Origin: Gemmatimonadaceae bacterium
GTDB taxonomy: Bacteria; Gemmatimonadota; Gemmatimonadetes; Gemmatimonadales; Gemmatimonadaceae
Length of the DNA stretch: 12,067 bases
Assembly (NCBI GenBank): GCA_013820975.1
Contig: JACDHQ010000016.1
Location: 1-12,067, forward strand
Direction: 5' to 3'
Part shown: positions 9,738 through 12,067 of the stretch, piece after piece
Position numbering within the stretch: the stretch's first letter is position 1
Layout: every line of letters starts with the position of its first letter
Made by a program: the position numbers and the translations under genes
Notes under the pieces: generated by a model
What the model saw: the letters and a program-made list of their open reading frames with translations, nothing else
The model's database searches: none
What the model was told of the DNA's origin: nothing

Positions 9738-9747
9738 GCAGTACTGC
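9738..9747. promoter_or_regulatory. 10-bp palindrome upstream of dnaK
   Basis: GCAGTACTGC is a perfect palindrome about 110 bp upstream of the dnaK start, flanked by AAAGTG and TAAGG. It is a possible operator half-site pair but does not match CIRCE (TTAGCACTC-N9-GAGTGCTAA). With 10 bp only, chance cannot be excluded. Confidence 0.2.
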
Positions 9748-9780
9748 TAAGGTGTCGTCCCAGGGCGGGTGGAGGTTCCG

Positions 9781-10020
9781 AGGCCGAGTGCGGAGTGGAG
9801 GTCCCTTCCTCGAGCGGGTCGCGCCAGCGATTCGCCGGAGGATGGCCGGTATCGAGCGTGTCGCGCCATCGATTCACCAGTGGGTAGCCCGTTGTCGAAC
9901 GTGTCGCGCCTGCGAGTCCGGAGTGGATCCGTAGACTTCGATTGGGCACCGCCAGCGAAACGTCAGCGAATTGCCCGTTCTCGGCTGGGTCCCGCCCCCA
10001 TCCCCGCGATTCGCCACCCT
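9781..10020. repeat. Degenerate ~43-bp tandem array between dnaK and the rhomboid gene
   Basis: This fills the middle of the 492-nt dnaK-rhomboid gap. Diverged units are phased at 9785, 9828, 9870, 9913, 9956 and 9999 (spacing 43, 42, 43, 43, 43). They share TCGAGCGTGTCGCGCC followed by CGATTCACCAG-type cores. The core CGCCATCGATTCACCAG matches the clpX-lon array core CGCCACCGATCCACCAG at 15 of 17 positions, and the period is the same. No coding potential is evident. Confidence 0.65.
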
Positions 10021-10058
10021 GGCTGTACTAGCCGCAGTCTTGCGTTGTGCCCTCATCC

Positions 10059-10074
10059 CGCCGCGCGCGCGGCG
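10059..10074. other. 16-bp CG palindrome
   Basis: CGCCGCGCGCGCGGCG is a perfect palindrome with a 10-bp alternating C-G core (10062-10071), about 50 bp upstream of the rhomboid start. It could form a cruciform or Z-DNA-prone tract, or an RNA hairpin in the leader. Confidence 0.4.
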
Positions 10075-10083
10075 TTCCGAACA

Positions 10084-10118
10084 AGCTGATAGCTGACAGC
10101 TGATAGCCGATAGCTGAG
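10084..10118. repeat. AGCTGAT heptad repeat before the rhomboid gene
   Basis: Five contiguous 7-bp units run AGCTGAT, AGCTGAC, AGCTGAT, AGCCGAT, AGCTGAG. The last ends 4 nt before the rhomboid ATG, so the array occupies the ribosome-binding site and probably the leader. No Shine-Dalgarno other than the repeat's own GAG is available. Confidence 0.85.
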
Positions 10119-10122
10119 TGAC

Positions 10123-10899
10123 ATGATCCCCATCTCAGACGAGAATCCAGTACTGCACACCCCGGTGATGACCTATGTCGTCCTGGTGCTGATCTTTGGA
10201 ACGTGGCTCGTGGTGCAGGGCGGGGGGCTCGACCCGGTCCAACTCGCGACGAGCGTGTGCAACCTCGGGCTCGTTCCTGCCGAATTGACGGGAACCCGGC
10301 CCGTCGGCTTCGAGGTGCCGATGGGGCAGGGGCTCCTCTGCGTCGTGGATGCCGAGCCGATCAACCGGCTCACCCCTGTCACCTCGATGTTCCTCCACGG
10401 CTCCTGGGGGCACATCCTCGGCAACGCCCTCTTCTTCTGGGTCTTCGGCAACAACATCGAGGATTCGATGGGCGCGGTCCGTTTCGTCACCTTCTACCTG
10501 CTGTGCGGGCTGGCTGCCGTTGCGGCCCACATCGCCATCCATCCGGCGTCGCCCGTCCCGACGGTCGGCGCCTCGGGCGCGATCAGCGGCGTGCTCGGCG
10601 CTTACCTGGTGCTCTACCCCAGGGTGCGGGTGAACATGCTCTTCTGGTTCCTCTTCTTCATCCGGGTGATCCCCCTGCCGGCGTGGCTGGTGCTGGTCTG
10701 GTGGTTCGGGATCCAGGTGATAACGGGGCTCCCGCAGCTGTCCCCGCTCCGGAACGATGTGTCGGGAGGCGTGGCCGTCTGGGCGCACGTCGGGGGGTTC
10801 GTCGCCGGGGTCGTGCTCGTGAAACTCTTCGAGTCGAAGCGGCGGGTGGCGGCACGCGTGCGCGCGGGGCGCTCGACTCACGTTGAGTTGCGCGGCTGA
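10123..10899 (+). CDS. Rhomboid-family intramembrane serine protease
   Basis: A 258-residue polytopic inner-membrane protease that cleaves transmembrane substrates. The catalytic dyad is Ser151 in GASGAISG and His222 in AHVGGFVAG. The conserved HGSWGHILGN motif (92-101) supplies the helix-2 His and the oxyanion Asn101. Hydrophobic segments lie at about 15-32, 85-92 (short), 98-110, 120-138, 150-165, 171-200 and 215-235. The N-terminus is short before helix 1, with no cytosolic domain, and a long periplasmic loop 1 (about 33-88) includes two Cys (46 and 73). The C-terminus is basic (ESKRRVAARVRAGR). It is divergent from dnaK and followed after 118 nt by ppk on the same strand. The ATG was chosen because the N-terminus fits; the Shine-Dalgarno is poor. 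Confidence 0.9.
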   Translation: MIPISDENPVLHTPVMTYVVLVLIFGTWLVVQGGGLDPVQLATSVCNLGLVPAELTGTRPVGFEVPMGQGLLCVVDAEPINRLTPVTSMFLHGSWGHILGNALFFWVFGNNIEDSMGAVRFVTFYLLCGLAAVAAHIAIHPASPVPTVGASGAISGVLGAYLVLYPRVRVNMLFWFLFFIRVIPLPAWLVLVWWFGIQVITGLPQLSPLRNDVSGGVAVWAHVGGFVAGVVLVKLFESKRRVAARVRAGRSTHVELRG

Positions 10900-10913
10900 C
10901 CGCGGAGGTCAGC
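10895..10913 (+). terminator. Hairpin spanning the rhomboid stop codon
   Basis: GCTGACC (10895-10901) pairs with GGTCAGC (10907-10913) around GCGGA. The 5' arm contains the TGA stop. No U-tract follows. It may be paired with the next hairpin as a rhomboid 3' boundary. Confidence 0.3.
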
Positions 10914-10919
10914 GGCAGT

Positions 10920-10951
10920 GCGGCACCATGATGGAAGTCATCGGGTGCCGC
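10920..10951 (+). terminator. Second hairpin between rhomboid and ppk
   Basis: GCGGCACC (10920-10927) pairs perfectly with GGTGCCGC (10944-10951), and inside it ATGA (10928-10931) pairs with TCAT (10938-10941), leaving a 2-nt bulge and a 6-nt loop. It is a strong 12-bp structure without a U-run, and could be a terminator or a leader structure for ppk. Confidence 0.4.
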
Positions 10952-11017
10952 CAGACGTGACCTGGCCGTGACACCTGACCGACGGAGCCACTGGGGGGAC
11001 GGCACTAAATTGCAGCC

Positions 11018-12067
11018 ATGTCCGAGACTCTGCCTGCCGACCTCTTCATCAACCGCGAGCTCAGCTGGCTCGCCTTCAATGCGCGGGTGCTGCACGAGTC
11101 CCTCGACTCGCGCGTCCCGCTCCTCGAGCGCCTGAAGTTCCTCGCCATTTTCTCGTCCAACCTCGACGAGTTCTTCATGGTTCGGGTCGCGGGGCTGCGC
11201 CGGCAGGTCGCGGCAGGCGTGGACCGCCCCTCGGCAGACGGCCTCTCACCGGTCGCGCAGCTCGAGGCAATAGGTCGCACGGTCGACGGGCTGCTTGTGT
11301 TGGCGCGCGAGAGCTACGAAACGCTCATGGCCCTGCTTGCGCCACACGGCGTGCGCCTGCTCGCGATGGACGACCTCGCCCGCTCGGAGCGCGAGGCGCT
11401 CGATGAGTATTTCGAGTCGCAGATCTTCCCGGTCCTCACCCCGCTCGCGGTTGATCCGGGTCATCCCTTTCCGTACATCTCCAACCTGTCGCTCTCGCTT
11501 GCAGTCGAGATTCGCGATCCGCACACCGGCGACGAGCATTTCGCGCGGGTAAAGGTGCCGAAGATCCTGCCCCGATGGCTCCCGGTACCGGGTCGCCCGC
11601 ATCACTTCATCCCGTTGGAACGCCTGATGGCGTCCAACCTCGATGCGCTGTTCCCCGGCCTCGAGGTGACCGGCTGCTACCCCTTTCGCATCACGCGGTA
11701 CTCCGACCTGGAGATCCCCGAACTCGACGAAGCCGACGACCTGCTGGAGGAGATCGAGGAACAGGTCTTCAAGCGGCGGCTCGGGGAGGTCGTCCGGCTC
11801 GAGGTGGTCAGTGACATGCCGGAGGGCATGCGCAGCCTGCTGCTCGAGGAGCTTGGCGATGAGGATGTCCCTGAGGCGGCCCTGCTATCGCCTCGGGACG
11901 TTCAGGTGTGCGGGTCGCTGCTCGACCTCTCCGACCTGATGGCGCTGGCGTCCATCGATCTTCCGGAACTGCGCTATCCACCCTTCGCGGCGAAGGTGCC
12001 GGGACCCCTGCATGACGTCAGCCGCAACATCTTCGACGTGATCCGCGAGGGCGACATCCTGCTGCAC
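11018..12067 (+). CDS. ppk: Polyphosphate kinase 1, N-terminal part (runs off right edge)
   Basis: Reversibly polymerises the ATP gamma-phosphate into inorganic polyphosphate. 350 codons are present with no stop; the family is about 690-730 residues. The N-terminal domain shows INRELSWLAFNARVLHE (11-27) and SSNLDEFFMVRVAG (46-59), where Asn48 is likely the adenine-contacting Asn. The head domain follows (FPVLTPLAVDPGHPFPYISNLSLSLAV), then VFKRRLGEVVRLEV. The window ends at GDILLH, just before the conserved HPY element of PPK1; the catalytic His lies outside. The upstream sequence has only a distant G-run, and a TAAATT element sits 6 nt before the ATG. It follows the rhomboid gene after 118 nt containing two hairpins. 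Confidence 0.95.
   Translation, partial: MSETLPADLFINRELSWLAFNARVLHESLDSRVPLLERLKFLAIFSSNLDEFFMVRVAGLRRQVAAGVDRPSADGLSPVAQLEAIGRTVDGLLVLARESYETLMALLAPHGVRLLAMDDLARSEREALDEYFESQIFPVLTPLAVDPGHPFPYISNLSLSLAVEIRDPHTGDEHFARVKVPKILPRWLPVPGRPHHFIPLERLMASNLDALFPGLEVTGCYPFRITRYSDLEIPELDEADDLLEEIEEQVFKRRLGEVVRLEVVSDMPEGMRSLLLEELGDEDVPEAALLSPRDVQVCGSLLDLSDLMALASIDLPELRYPPFAAKVPGPLHDVSRNIFDVIREGDILLH

Noticed and set aside
9720..9760. CIRCE heat-shock operator upstream of dnaK
   Set aside because: Only a loose TTAGCAGTAC resemblance is present, without the second half-site at the required 9-nt spacing.

Overview
The window is high-GC bacterial chromosome and is dominated by protein quality-control genes. 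A diderm host is supported by a periplasmic DegP-type protease with a membrane anchor and by a small beta-barrel-like outer-membrane protein. GC richness, GTG starts, weak Shine-Dalgarno sequences and GC-rich intergenic repeat arrays would fit Gemmatimonadota or a similar phylum. That placement is inference, because nothing here is diagnostic.

Left part (1-4211, minus strand): the classic order tig - clpP - clpX - lon. tig and clpP overlap by 4 nt. A candidate terminator follows clpP and a candidate promoter precedes clpX. Between clpX and lon lies a 7-unit tandem array with a 43-bp period, including one near-perfect hairpin. lon runs off the left edge.

Middle (4383-5895): divergent from tig is a secreted, probably outer-membrane, beta-barrel protein. 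Convergent with it is a minus-strand DoxX-like membrane protein, which overlaps the end of a small putative secreted protein. Upstream of these is tRNA-Leu(UAG), with a hairpin just 3' of it.

Right-middle (5929-9630, minus strand): dnaK, then a DegP/HtrA serine protease. Between them are a heptad repeat with G-quadruplex potential on the transcript strand and two hairpins. No grpE, dnaJ, hrcA or CIRCE-like operator is visible beside dnaK.

Right end (9631-12067): the dnaK upstream region carries a second, more degenerate array with the same ~43-bp period and a partly matching core. A heptad AGCTGAT-type repeat sits directly before a plus-strand rhomboid intramembrane protease. Two hairpins follow the rhomboid gene. 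The N-terminal 350 codons of polyphosphate kinase 1 run off the right edge.

Together the genes cover nascent-chain folding (trigger factor, DnaK), cytosolic proteolysis (ClpXP, Lon), envelope proteolysis (DegP) and intramembrane proteolysis (rhomboid). Polyphosphate, the product of Ppk, is known in E. coli to influence Lon. No defence system, CRISPR array or insertion sequence was found. The least explained elements are the paired 43-bp arrays and several hairpins whose pairing is better in minus-strand RNA than on the plus strand.
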